64,000 bases of DNA from positions 1-64,000 of the forward strand of contig DATGKF010000116.1 of NCBI GenBank assembly GCA_035294785.1, given 5' to 3'. Each line of letters opens with the position of its first letter. Position 1 is the stretch's first letter. Under the pieces are notes generated by a model, which made no database searches, was not told where the DNA came from, and saw only the letters and a list, made by a program, of their open reading frames with translations. The DNA comes from Poindextera sp035294785 (GTDB taxonomy: Bacteria > Pseudomonadota > Alphaproteobacteria > Caulobacterales > Caulobacteraceae). Below are positions 1 through 7,245 of the stretch, in pieces. The translations under genes and the position numbers were made by a program.

Positions 1-1
1 C

Positions 2-142
2 GGCATCGGCAACCTGGTCAACGCCAACCTCGGTAAGGAAAGCGCTCAGCTGACCGCCCTGCAGACCAAGCAGCAGCTTGGCATCCAGGCGCTCTCGATC
101 GCCAACCAGTCGAGCGCCGCGCTGCTCAGCCTCTTCCGGTAA
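2..142 (+). CDS. Flagellin, C-terminal fragment
   Basis: The open frame enters from the left edge and ends at TAA 140-142, giving the last 46 residues. The helical, Gln/Ser/Ala-rich end (LGIQALSIANQSSAALLSLF) is the conserved flagellin C-terminal D0 helix, which packs in the core of the flagellar filament and carries the export/polymerisation region. The N-terminus and central domain lie outside the window. The FlaG gene directly downstream supports a flagellin locus. Confidence 0.9.
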   Translation, partial: GIGNLVNANLGKESAQLTALQTKQQLGIQALSIANQSSAALLSLFR

Positions 143-225
143 TCGTCCCTGACGCGTGAGGTGGCGGGCGTGAGCTTTTCGCGCCCGCCGTCTTCCGCGC
201 CGCAAGGCGCCGGAGCGTTCAAAGC

Positions 226-504
226 ATGACCCAAATCGTCAACCCTGTCGGACCCGCCGCGCCCGCGGCTCAGAGCGTCGAGCAAGCGGCGAACCCGCCC
301 TCGCCGCCCGAGCCCATCGCCGCCCCCAACACCGCCGATCTGCGGCTGGTGATTGAGGACGACCAGGCCGCCGGTTGCTTCGTCTACAAGACGGTCGACT
401 GGCGGACGGGCGAAGTGGTCCAGCAAATTCCTCGCGAACAGATCCTGAGGATGCGCGAGGAGCCGGCCTACTTGGCCGGCGATGTGATCAAGACCCGGAT
501 CTAG
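226..504 (+). CDS. flaG: FlaG family flagellar protein
   Basis: 92 residues. The first 35 or so residues are a Pro/Ala-rich, low-complexity linker. The C-terminal part carries the FlaG signature: a predicted strand, then the motif DWRTGEVVQQIPREQIL at about residues 58-74. FlaG proteins influence filament length and flagellin assembly, but the mechanism is poorly known. The ATG has a GGAG site about 12 nt upstream. It lies 83 bp after the flagellin gene on the same strand, so co-regulation is likely. Confidence 0.85.
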   Translation: MTQIVNPVGPAAPAAQSVEQAANPPSPPEPIAAPNTADLRLVIEDDQAAGCFVYKTVDWRTGEVVQQIPREQILRMREEPAYLAGDVIKTRI

Positions 505-539
505 GCCCGCCAGGGGCCGCCCGATCCTGGTCGCTTTCC

Positions 540-562
540 CCCCGCGAAGGCCAGTCGCGGGG
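540..562. terminator. Hairpin between convergent genes
   Basis: Perfect 8-bp arms CCCCGCGA / TCGCGGGG flank a 7-nt loop, 35 bp after the flaG stop and before the end of the convergent SPFH gene. There is no clear T-tract. It is probably a bidirectional intrinsic terminator. Confidence 0.45.
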
Positions 563-629
563 CTCGCAGGCGCTTGCCCCCTCCGCGCCGCGCGCTTCTG
601 CGCATCCCTAAATGCAGAGTTGTTCGCCC

Positions 630-1535
630 TCAGGCCGGCCCTGCGCGCCCCGCCTGACGACGCGGCGCGGGCGCCGGAGCGGGGGCGGCCGGCGGCGGCG
701 GCGCCGGCTGCAGGCCGGCCAACGCCAGGGCGATGCCCGGGTTCATCGCGTCGACCATGGCCGTCGGCATCAGGATGGTGGCGCCGCGCTCCTTGGTCGT
801 CTCGTAGATGATGTTCATCGCCCGCAGCTGGAACGCCATCGGATTGTCGCCGTAGGTCTTGGCGGCCTCGACGAACTTCTGCGCCACCTCGGCCTCGGCC
901 GAGCCCAGGATGACCCGCGCGTGCCGTTCGCGTTCGGCCTGCGCCTGCCTGGACATCGCGTCCTGGAGGTTGGCGGGGATGGCCACGTCGCGGATCTCGA
1001 CCGAGCTCACCGAGACGCCCCAGTGTTCGGTCTTGGCCGCGATCTCGACCCGCAGCTGCTCGTCGGCCGCCTTGCGCTCGGCCAGCAGGGCCGAGAGCAT
1101 GGAGGCGCCGATCATCTCGCGCAGCGAGGTCTGGGCCACCCGGTCGATGGCCTGGCGGTAGTCGGTGATCTCAAGCGCCGCCTTCTGCGCATCGTGCACG
1201 CGCCAGAAGATGATGGCGTCGACGTTCACCGGCACCGTGTCCTTGGTCAGCGCCTGCTCGGCGTTGAAGGCGGTCGTCTGGATGCGGGTGTCGATCACCT
1301 GCGCCACCTGATCGAGGATCGGAAAGATGACGAAGAAACCCGGTCCCTTCACGCCCATGAAGTTGCCGGCGCGCAGGATCACGTAGCGCTGCCAGGCGCT
1401 GGCCACCTTGACCGACAGCGCCACGACGGCCGCCAGCACCACGAAGGGCGCCGCGTACCAGGGATCGCCCATCCCGCCGGCGACGCCGCCAACGGCCAGG
1501 GTGAGGACGACGAGGAAGAGAGTGATCGGATTCAT
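630..1535 (-). CDS. SPFH/Band 7 family membrane protein (slipin-like)
   Basis: 301 residues. Two N-terminal hydrophobic segments (about 3-22 and 26-45) precede an SPFH/Band 7 domain (about 55-215; motifs TKDTVPVNVDAIIFWRV, QTSLREMIG, WGVSVSSVEIRDVAIP), a coiled-coil stretch rich in E/R/A, and a Pro/Ala-rich tail. Slipins scaffold membrane microdomains and often modulate membrane proteases. The ATG overlaps the stop of the upstream CPBP protease gene (ATGA), so the two are translationally coupled, which fits a protease/scaffold pair. A longer upstream in-frame extension exists but lies over the CPBP gene and is not used here. Confidence 0.88.
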   Translation of the reverse strand: MNPITLFLVVLTLAVGGVAGGMGDPWYAAPFVVLAAVVALSVKVASAWQRYVILRAGNFMGVKGPGFFVIFPILDQVAQVIDTRIQTTAFNAEQALTKDTVPVNVDAIIFWRVHDAQKAALEITDYRQAIDRVAQTSLREMIGASMLSALLAERKAADEQLRVEIAAKTEHWGVSVSSVEIRDVAIPANLQDAMSRQAQAERERHARVILGSAEAEVAQKFVEAAKTYGDNPMAFQLRAMNIIYETTKERGATILMPTAMVDAMNPGIALALAGLQPAPPPPAAPAPAPAPRRQAGRAGPA

Positions 1536-2431
1536 GCGGACGCGCTCCGGAGCGGTTCGGCCACCATACCACGCCCGCGGGAACGCGCCCGCGCCAGCTG
1601 GACGAACGCCGCCAGGCTGAGGCCCGCGAAGACGATGGTCTGCGCCAGGTGGACCCAGAACCAGGCGTGATCCCCGGGCGCGGCCAGCATCGGGCGGGCG
1701 GCGTCGTGCGGCCAGATCAGGGCGAAGAAGATGAAGAGGCCGAGCGCGTGCACGAGGATGCCGGGCCGGATCGACTTGGTGAGATAGGCGAGCGCGCCCA
1801 GCATGCCGTCGACCAAGAGGTAGAAGACGAGGTTCGGCCAGGCGAAGCCTTGCGTCTGGGCATGGACGGGCGCCATGACCAGGGCCGTCGCCACGACCGC
1901 GGCCCAGCCGAGGCCGCGCCGCTCGAGCGCCCCCTGGAAGTAGCCGCGAAAGCCCGCCTCCTCCGAGACGCCGCCGGAGATCGCCGCCATGGCCAGCGCC
2001 ACGACCACGGTCAGCGGTGGATACTGAGAGACCTGCGCCAGCGGGTTCGACGGGGTCTTTACGAGCGCGTGCAGCACGATCCAAAGCCCGGCGAGCGCGA
2101 CGAGCGCGAGCACGCCTGCTGCGAGCGCCCACAGCATGACCGGCGTGGGCGCCGGCCCGGCGCGCAGGAGCGCGGCGCGCCTGGGCCGTGCGCCCGGCAA
2201 CCCCCACGGCCCGCCGAGCAGCGACCAGACGAGCCAGAGGACGAGCGCCATCGGCGCGACGGCCCAGGGCGCGGCGGGGGAGAGCTTCAGGTTGGTGAGC
2301 AGCAGCCCGGCCCAGACGCCCGAGACGGCGCCGGTGACCGCGATCGCGAGCGCGCCGGTCCAGAGCCAGTCCAGCGACGTTCGCTGCGGAGCGATGCCTG
2401 ATCCGGCCTGCTTGTTCTCGACATTCGACAT
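1532..2431 (-). CDS. CPBP family intramembrane metalloprotease
   Basis: 299 residues with about eight predicted membrane helices. The CPBP (Abi/CAAX protease-like) signature EEAGFRG is at residues 157-163, followed by a second conserved His in the helix with PVHAQ. Family members are membrane-embedded glutamic-type/metal-dependent proteases, and bacterial substrates are mostly unknown. ATG start at 2431; the stop overlaps the start of the SPFH gene. It is divergent from the kdp operon, with about 200 bp between them. Confidence 0.88.
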   Translation of the reverse strand: MSNVENKQAGSGIAPQRTSLDWLWTGALAIAVTGAVSGVWAGLLLTNLKLSPAAPWAVAPMALVLWLVWSLLGGPWGLPGARPRRAALLRAGPAPTPVMLWALAAGVLALVALAGLWIVLHALVKTPSNPLAQVSQYPPLTVVVALAMAAISGGVSEEAGFRGYFQGALERRGLGWAAVVATALVMAPVHAQTQGFAWPNLVFYLLVDGMLGALAYLTKSIRPGILVHALGLFIFFALIWPHDAARPMLAAPGDHAWFWVHLAQTIVFAGLSLAAFVQLARARSRGRGMVAEPLRSASA

Positions 2432-2505
2432 GATGCGCCCCTTTCGGCGATGGAGGTCGCACGATGGCGGCGGCGCGGGCTGAAGTGTTTGCCCCGCGCT
2501 TGCGG

Positions 2506-2556
2506 AAAGCTTGGGAAAAGCTTGCGCTGCGCCTTGGCCTTTACGCCGCGTTTACA
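2506..2556 (+). promoter_or_regulatory. Two pairs of 11-bp-spaced direct repeats, candidate KdpE operator
   Basis: AAAGCTTG occurs at 2506-2513 and again at 2517-2524, exactly 11 bp apart. TTTAC occurs at 2540-2544 and again at 2551-2555, also 11 bp apart. One-turn tandem spacing is typical of OmpR/PhoB-family regulators such as KdpE. The repeats lie 78-128 bp upstream of the first kdp-operon start. Assignment to KdpE is inference from position and spacing. Confidence 0.45.
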
Positions 2557-2583
2557 GGACGACCGATCGATCCCCGGCGATCC

Positions 2584-2604
2584 TTGATGGGCCTCGGCGC
2601 TAGA
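2584..2604 (+). promoter_or_regulatory. Possible kdp promoter
   Basis: TTGATG (2584-2589) and GCTAGA (2599-2604) resemble the Caulobacter housekeeping elements TTGaCGS and GCTANAWC, although the 9-bp spacer is short. Transcription would start about 20 nt before the first small ORF and just downstream of the putative KdpE repeats. Confidence 0.3.
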
Positions 2605-2633
2605 GGGCGCGCTCCAGCATCAGGGGCCAACCC

Positions 2634-2714
2634 ATGGACTTCGTCTACATCGGCGCCGGCATCGCGGTGCTTGTCCTCTACGCGCTCTACGCGCTCGCGC
2701 TGAGGAGGGTCTGA
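2634..2714 (+). CDS. 26-residue membrane microprotein at the head of the kdp operon
   Basis: ATG 2634 to TGA 2712-2714. It encodes 26 residues: a short polar start (MDFVYIG), a hydrophobic helix with several Tyr/Leu/Ala, and a basic LRRV end, as in a single-pass protein with a cytoplasmic C-terminus. AGGGG at 2622-2626 gives a 7-nt spacing. Its final codons (AGG AGG) form the Shine-Dalgarno of kdpF, which starts 2 nt after its stop, so translation is likely coupled. It resembles KdpF in size and topology but lacks the RPDKF end. It may be a second KdpF-like stabilising peptide. Confidence 0.55.
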   Translation: MDFVYIGAGIAVLVLYALYALALRRV

Positions 2715-2716
2715 GC

Positions 2717-2803
2717 ATGATCGTTCAGCTGATTTACGCCGTCGGGGCCCTGGTCATCGGCGGATACATGGTCGCGGCCCTGCTGCGCCCGGACAAATTC
2801 TAG
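2717..2803 (+). CDS. kdpF: K+-transporting ATPase subunit KdpF
   Basis: 28 residues: one membrane helix followed by the characteristic LLRPDKF end of KdpF. KdpF is a small peptide that stabilises the KdpFABC complex in the inner membrane. GAGGAGGG just upstream, inside the preceding microORF, is a strong ribosome-binding site. kdpA follows 25 bp later. Confidence 0.9.
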   Translation: MIVQLIYAVGALVIGGYMVAALLRPDKF

Positions 2804-2828
2804 CGTCGGACCAGAAGGAACTCCCGAA

Positions 2829-4547
2829 ATGGACGTCAAAGGTTGGGGCGAGATTCTCGTCACGCTCGCCATCACCGTCGCCCTCGGTCTGCCCTTGGGG
2901 ATGTATCTCGCGCGCGTTTGGCAGGGCGAGCGGACCTGGCTCGATCCGGTCCTTCAGCCGGTGGAGGGCGTGCTCTACCGCGCGTTCGGCGTCGACCCGA
3001 AGAAGCAGCAGAACTGGTTCACCTACGCCATGTCCGTGCTGGCCTTCAGCGCGGCGAGCTTCGTGGTCCTCTATCTGATCCTGCGTTTCCAGAACCTCTT
3101 GCCGTTCAACCCCCAGAAGTTCCCGGGCGCGAGCCCCGACCTGGCGTTCAACACGTCGATCAGCTTCATTACCAACACCAACTGGCAGTCCTACGTGCCG
3201 GAGGCGACGCTTTCGGCCTTCTCGCAAATGGCCGGCCTGACCAGCCACAACTTCCTCTCGGCGGCCGCCGGGATCGCCATGGCCGCGGCGGTGGCGCGCG
3301 CCTTCGCCGCCCACCGCAGCGAGGGGCTCGGCAACTTCTGGGTCGATCTGACCCGGATCAGCCTCTACGTGCTGTTGCCGATTTCGATCGTGGTGGCGCT
3401 GGCCTTCGTCGCGCTGGGCGAGCCGCAGACGTTGACCGGCCACGTCGACGCCACCGGCGTCGAGGGCGCCAAGCAGACCATCATCCTCTTCCCGACCGCC
3501 AGCCAGGAGGCGATCAAGCAGCTCGGCACCAATGGCGGGGGGCTCTTCAACACCAACTCCGCCCACCCGTTCGAAAACCCGAATTCGATCAGCAACCTGA
3601 TCGAAGAGATCGAGATGAACGCGCTGAGCTACGCCTGCGTGTTCGCCTTCGGCATCGTCGTCCTGGCCCGCCGGGAAGCGCGCGCCCTGGTGGCCGTGAT
3701 GGCCACCTTCGTCCTCGCCGCATCGTCGGTGATCTACGTGGCCGAGACCCAGCCCGCGCCGGCCATGCACGCCGTGCACGCGAGCACCCAGGTCAACATG
3801 GAGGGCAAGGAGGTCCGCTTCGGCGCCCCCTCCACCGCCGTCTGGACGGCCTTCACCACCGGGGCGTCCGACGGCGGCGTCAACGCCATGCACGACAGCT
3901 ACATGCCGCTGGCCGGCGGCATGGCCATGTTCATGATCCAGCTGGGCGAGATCACCCCGGGCGGCGTCGGCTCGGGCCTCTACGGCATGATCGTGATGGC
4001 GCTGATCGCGGTCTTCGTGGCCGGCCTGATGGTCGGGCGAACGCCGGAGTATCTGGGCAAGAAAATCGAGGCGCGGGAGGTGAAGTTCGCCATGCTGGCG
4101 TCCATCACCCTGCCGCTCTCGATCCTCAGTTTCTCGGCGGTGGCCGCGGTCTTGCCCATCGCGCTGAAGGCGCTCGAGGCTCCGGTGAACACCCCGCACG
4201 GGCTTTCCGAGATCCTCTACGCCTACACCTCGGCGACCGGGAACAATGGCTCGGCCTTCGCCGGCCTCTCGGCCAACGTTCCCTACTGGAACGCCACGCT
4301 GGGCATCGCCATGCTGCTCGGCCGCTTCGCCTATGTCCTGCCGGTGCTGGCCATGGCCGGATCCGTCGCGATGAAGCCCAAGCTCGCGCCGACGGCGGGC
4401 ACGTTGCCGACCGAGGGGCCGCTGTTCGTCGGCCTCCTCATCGGCGTGATCATCATCATGGGCGGGCTGATGTACTTCCCCGCCCAGGCCCTCGGCCCGA
4501 TCGTCGAGCACTTCATGGTGCTCAAGACCATCGCCGGCCAGCCCTAG
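2829..4547 (+). CDS. kdpA: K+-transporting ATPase subunit KdpA
   Basis: 572 residues, normal length. It is the K+-selective channel-like subunit of the KdpFABC P-type ATPase in the inner membrane, with about ten helices and four selectivity-filter loops. Conserved loops are visible: ITNTNWQSY, GTNGGGLFNTNSAHPFENP, EITPGGVGSGLYG and SATGNNGSAFAG. The ATG has AAGGA 8 nt upstream. It sits in the canonical order F-A-B-C-D-E. Confidence 0.97.
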   Translation: MDVKGWGEILVTLAITVALGLPLGMYLARVWQGERTWLDPVLQPVEGVLYRAFGVDPKKQQNWFTYAMSVLAFSAASFVVLYLILRFQNLLPFNPQKFPGASPDLAFNTSISFITNTNWQSYVPEATLSAFSQMAGLTSHNFLSAAAGIAMAAAVARAFAAHRSEGLGNFWVDLTRISLYVLLPISIVVALAFVALGEPQTLTGHVDATGVEGAKQTIILFPTASQEAIKQLGTNGGGLFNTNSAHPFENPNSISNLIEEIEMNALSYACVFAFGIVVLARREARALVAVMATFVLAASSVIYVAETQPAPAMHAVHASTQVNMEGKEVRFGAPSTAVWTAFTTGASDGGVNAMHDSYMPLAGGMAMFMIQLGEITPGGVGSGLYGMIVMALIAVFVAGLMVGRTPEYLGKKIEAREVKFAMLASITLPLSILSFSAVAAVLPIALKALEAPVNTPHGLSEILYAYTSATGNNGSAFAGLSANVPYWNATLGIAMLLGRFAYVLPVLAMAGSVAMKPKLAPTAGTLPTEGPLFVGLLIGVIIIMGGLMYFPAQALGPIVEHFMVLKTIAGQP

Positions 4548-4566
4548 CCCCTCCGGAGTCGAACCC

Positions 4567-6633
4567 ATGACCGCCGTCGACATTCACCTGGGCGCCAAAC
4601 GCCGCTCCGCTGTCGCTTCGACCGCTTTGTCGTCAAGCGTCGTCGGCCGCGCGATCCGCGATTCGTTCGTCAAGCTCGATCCGCGCAAGCTGACCGGCAA
4701 CCCGGTGATCCTGGCGACCGAGATCGTCGCCCTGCTGGCCACCGTGTCCACCGTCAACGCCTTCGTCACCGGCGCCAGCCCCTGGTGGAACTTCCAGATC
4801 GCGCTCTGGCTCTGGTTCACAGTGGTGTTCGCGAACTTCGCCGAGAGCATCGCCGAAGGGCGCGGGAAAGCCGCTGCCGACGCCCTGCGCGCCCAGCGGG
4901 TCGACGTGATGGCCAAGCTGATCGTCGACGAGGGCGAGGATCTGGTCGTACCGACCCCGGCCTACAAGCTGGCGGCCGGCCAGGTGGTGCTGGTCGAGGC
5001 CGGCGACATGGTGCCCAGCGACGGCGACATCGTCGAAGGCGTCGCCTCGGTGAACGAGGCGGCGATCACCGGGGAATCCGCGCCGGTGATCCGCGAATCC
5101 GGCGGCGACCGCTCGGCGGTGACCGGCGGGACGACCGTCGTCTCCGACTGGATCAAGGTGCGCATCACCGCCGAGCCCGGGAACACCTTCCTCGACCGCA
5201 TGATCGCCATGGTCGAGGGAGCCGAGCGGCGAAAGACGCCGAACGAAATGGCGCTGACCGTGCTGCTGGCGGGCCTGACCATCATCTTCCTGATCGTGAC
5301 GGCGACACTCCTGGGCCTTGGCCAATACTCCGGCGTCAAGCTCGACCCGATCCTCCTGGGCGCCCTCTTCATCTGCCTGATCCCGACCACCATCGCCGGC
5401 CTTCTGTCGGCCATCGGCATCGCCGGCATGGACCGCCTCCTGAAGTTCAACGTGCTGGCCACCTCCGGCCGCGCGGTCGAGGCGTCGGGCGACGTCGACA
5501 CCCTCCTCCTGGACAAGACCGGCACGATCACCCACGGCAACCGCATGGCGACAGAGGTGATCGCCGCGCCGGGCGTGAAGCCCGAGGCGGCCCTGGAAGC
5601 GGCGATGATGGCCTCGCTGGCCGACGAGACGCCCGAGGGCCGCTCGATCGTCGACCTGGCGCTGGAGAAGGGCCTGACCGGCGTCCCGCCGAAGGACTCG
5701 ACCCCGGTGCCGTTCAGCGCCACGACCCGCATCTCCGGCCTCGACGCCGGCGCGGACCGCTGGCGCAAGGGCGCCGTGGACGCGATCCTGCGCGAGGTCG
5801 GCATGGCGCCCGGGCAGGCCCCTGCCGAGCTCAACGCCGCCATCGACCGCATCGCCCGCGCCGGCGGCACGCCGCTGGCGGTGGCCGCGAACGGCGCTCT
5901 GGTGGGCGTCATCCACCTGAAGGACGTGGTCAAGGCGGGCGTGAAGGAACGTTTCGCCGACCTCCGCCGCATGGGCCTCCGAACCGTGATGATCACCGGC
6001 GACAACCCGGTGACCGCCGCCGCCATCGCCTCGGAAGCCGGCGTCGACGATTTCCTCGCCGAGGCGACCCCTGAAGACAAGCTCCGCCTGATCCGCGAGG
6101 AGCAGGGCAAGGGGCGGCTGGTGGCCATGTGCGGCGACGGTTCGAACGATGCGCCGGCGCTGGCGCAAGCCGACGTGGGCGTCGCCATGCAGACCGGCAC
6201 GCAAGCGGCGCGCGAGGCCGGCAACATGGTCGATCTCGACTCCGACCCCACCAAGGTCATCGAGATCGTCGAGGTGGGCAAACAGATGCTGATCACGCGC
6301 GGCGCCCTGACCACCTTCTCCATCGCCAACGACGTGGCGAAGTATTTCGCCATCATCCCAGCGATCTTTTTCATTTCGCTGCCGGCGCTGGGCGCGCTGA
6401 ACGTCATGCAGCTGAAGAACCCGCACAGCGCCATCCTGTCGGCAATCATCTTCAACGCGCTGATCATCATCGCGCTGGTGCCGCTCGCGCTGCGCGGCGT
6501 TCGCTACCGGCCGATCGGCGCTGCGCGCCTCTTGCAGCGCAACCTCTTGATCTACGGGCTCGGCGGCATCGTCGCGCCGTTCGTCGGCATCAAGATCGTC
6601 GACCTGATCATCACCACCATCGGCCTGTCCTAG
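4567..6633 (+). CDS. kdpB: K+-transporting ATPase ATP-binding subunit KdpB
   Basis: 688 residues. P-type ATPase that energises high-affinity K+ uptake. TGES (actuator domain) is at residues 168-171; its Ser corresponds to the regulatory serine known in E. coli KdpB. The phosphorylation motif DKTGT is at 316-320 (Asp316), followed by the nucleotide-binding domain, ITGDNPVTA, and the hinge motif GDGSNDAPALA. Membrane helices flank these domains. It starts 19 bp after kdpA. No defect is seen. Confidence 0.98.
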   Translation: MTAVDIHLGAKRRSAVASTALSSSVVGRAIRDSFVKLDPRKLTGNPVILATEIVALLATVSTVNAFVTGASPWWNFQIALWLWFTVVFANFAESIAEGRGKAAADALRAQRVDVMAKLIVDEGEDLVVPTPAYKLAAGQVVLVEAGDMVPSDGDIVEGVASVNEAAITGESAPVIRESGGDRSAVTGGTTVVSDWIKVRITAEPGNTFLDRMIAMVEGAERRKTPNEMALTVLLAGLTIIFLIVTATLLGLGQYSGVKLDPILLGALFICLIPTTIAGLLSAIGIAGMDRLLKFNVLATSGRAVEASGDVDTLLLDKTGTITHGNRMATEVIAAPGVKPEAALEAAMMASLADETPEGRSIVDLALEKGLTGVPPKDSTPVPFSATTRISGLDAGADRWRKGAVDAILREVGMAPGQAPAELNAAIDRIARAGGTPLAVAANGALVGVIHLKDVVKAGVKERFADLRRMGLRTVMITGDNPVTAAAIASEAGVDDFLAEATPEDKLRLIREEQGKGRLVAMCGDGSNDAPALAQADVGVAMQTGTQAAREAGNMVDLDSDPTKVIEIVEVGKQMLITRGALTTFSIANDVAKYFAIIPAIFFISLPALGALNVMQLKNPHSAILSAIIFNALIIIALVPLALRGVRYRPIGAARLLQRNLLIYGLGGIVAPFVGIKIVDLIITTIGLS

Positions 6634-6651
6634 GCCAAAGCGAGACCCGTC

Positions 6652-7245
6652 ATGCTCTCCGAGATCCGCCCCGCCATCGTCTCGACCGTGCTGCTGACGC
6701 TGCTGCTCGGCCTCGGCTACCCGCTGGCCATCACCGGCATCGCCCAGATCGCCTTCCCCTACCAGGCCAACGGCAGCATCGTGCGCGACGCCAAGGGCCA
6801 GGTGATCGGCTCGGCGCTGCTGGCCCAGCCTTTCGCCAAGGACGAATACCTGCACCCGCGCCCCTCGGCGGCGGGCAGCAACGGCTACGATCCGACCGGC
6901 TCGAGCGGCTCCAACTACGGTCCGCTCGATCCGGCGCTGGCCAAGCGCATCGCCGGCGACGCGACGGCGTTGCGCGCCTCCACCGGCCATCAGGAGATCC
7001 CCGACGACGCCATCACCACGTCCGGCTCCGGTCTCGACCCTGACATCTCGCCCGCCTACGCGCTGCTGCAGGTCGACCGCATCGCCAAGGCGCGCGGGGC
7101 GAGCGCCGATGCGGTGCGCAACCTGATCTCGGCCCACGTCGAGCAGCCGTTCCTGGGCTTCATCGGCCAGCCGCACGTGAACGTGCTGATGACCAATCGC
7201 GCTCTGGACGCAGCGATCCCGAAGGCTCAGCCTAAGGCGGCATGA
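6652..7245 (+). CDS. kdpC: K+-transporting ATPase subunit KdpC
   Basis: 197 residues. One N-terminal membrane helix (about 8-30) is followed by a periplasmic domain with the KdpC motifs YLHPRPSAA, NYGPLDPAL, ISPAYALLQ and NVLMTNRALD. KdpC joins KdpA and KdpB and is needed for ATP-driven transport. Its TGA overlaps the ATG of kdpD (ATGA), tying sensor production to the pump. Confidence 0.97.
   Translation: MLSEIRPAIVSTVLLTLLLGLGYPLAITGIAQIAFPYQANGSIVRDAKGQVIGSALLAQPFAKDEYLHPRPSAAGSNGYDPTGSSGSNYGPLDPALAKRIAGDATALRASTGHQEIPDDAITTSGSGLDPDISPAYALLQVDRIAKARGASADAVRNLISAHVEQPFLGFIGQPHVNVLMTNRALDAAIPKAQPKAA

Noticed and set aside
630..2462. 610-residue reverse frame joining the SPFH protein and the upstream region
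   Set aside because: The N-terminal half is an out-of-frame reading of the CPBP gene. The real SPFH start is the ATG at 1535, overlapping the CPBP stop.
2464..2703. 79-residue forward frame upstream of kdpF
   Set aside because: Basic, low-complexity and overlapping the putative kdp promoter and microORF; no coding support.
4633..7176. 847-residue open frame on the reverse strand opposite kdpB/kdpC
   Set aside because: Composition is His/Asp/Arg/Gly-rich with no recognisable domain, and it is fully antisense to well-conserved kdp genes. High-GC shadow.
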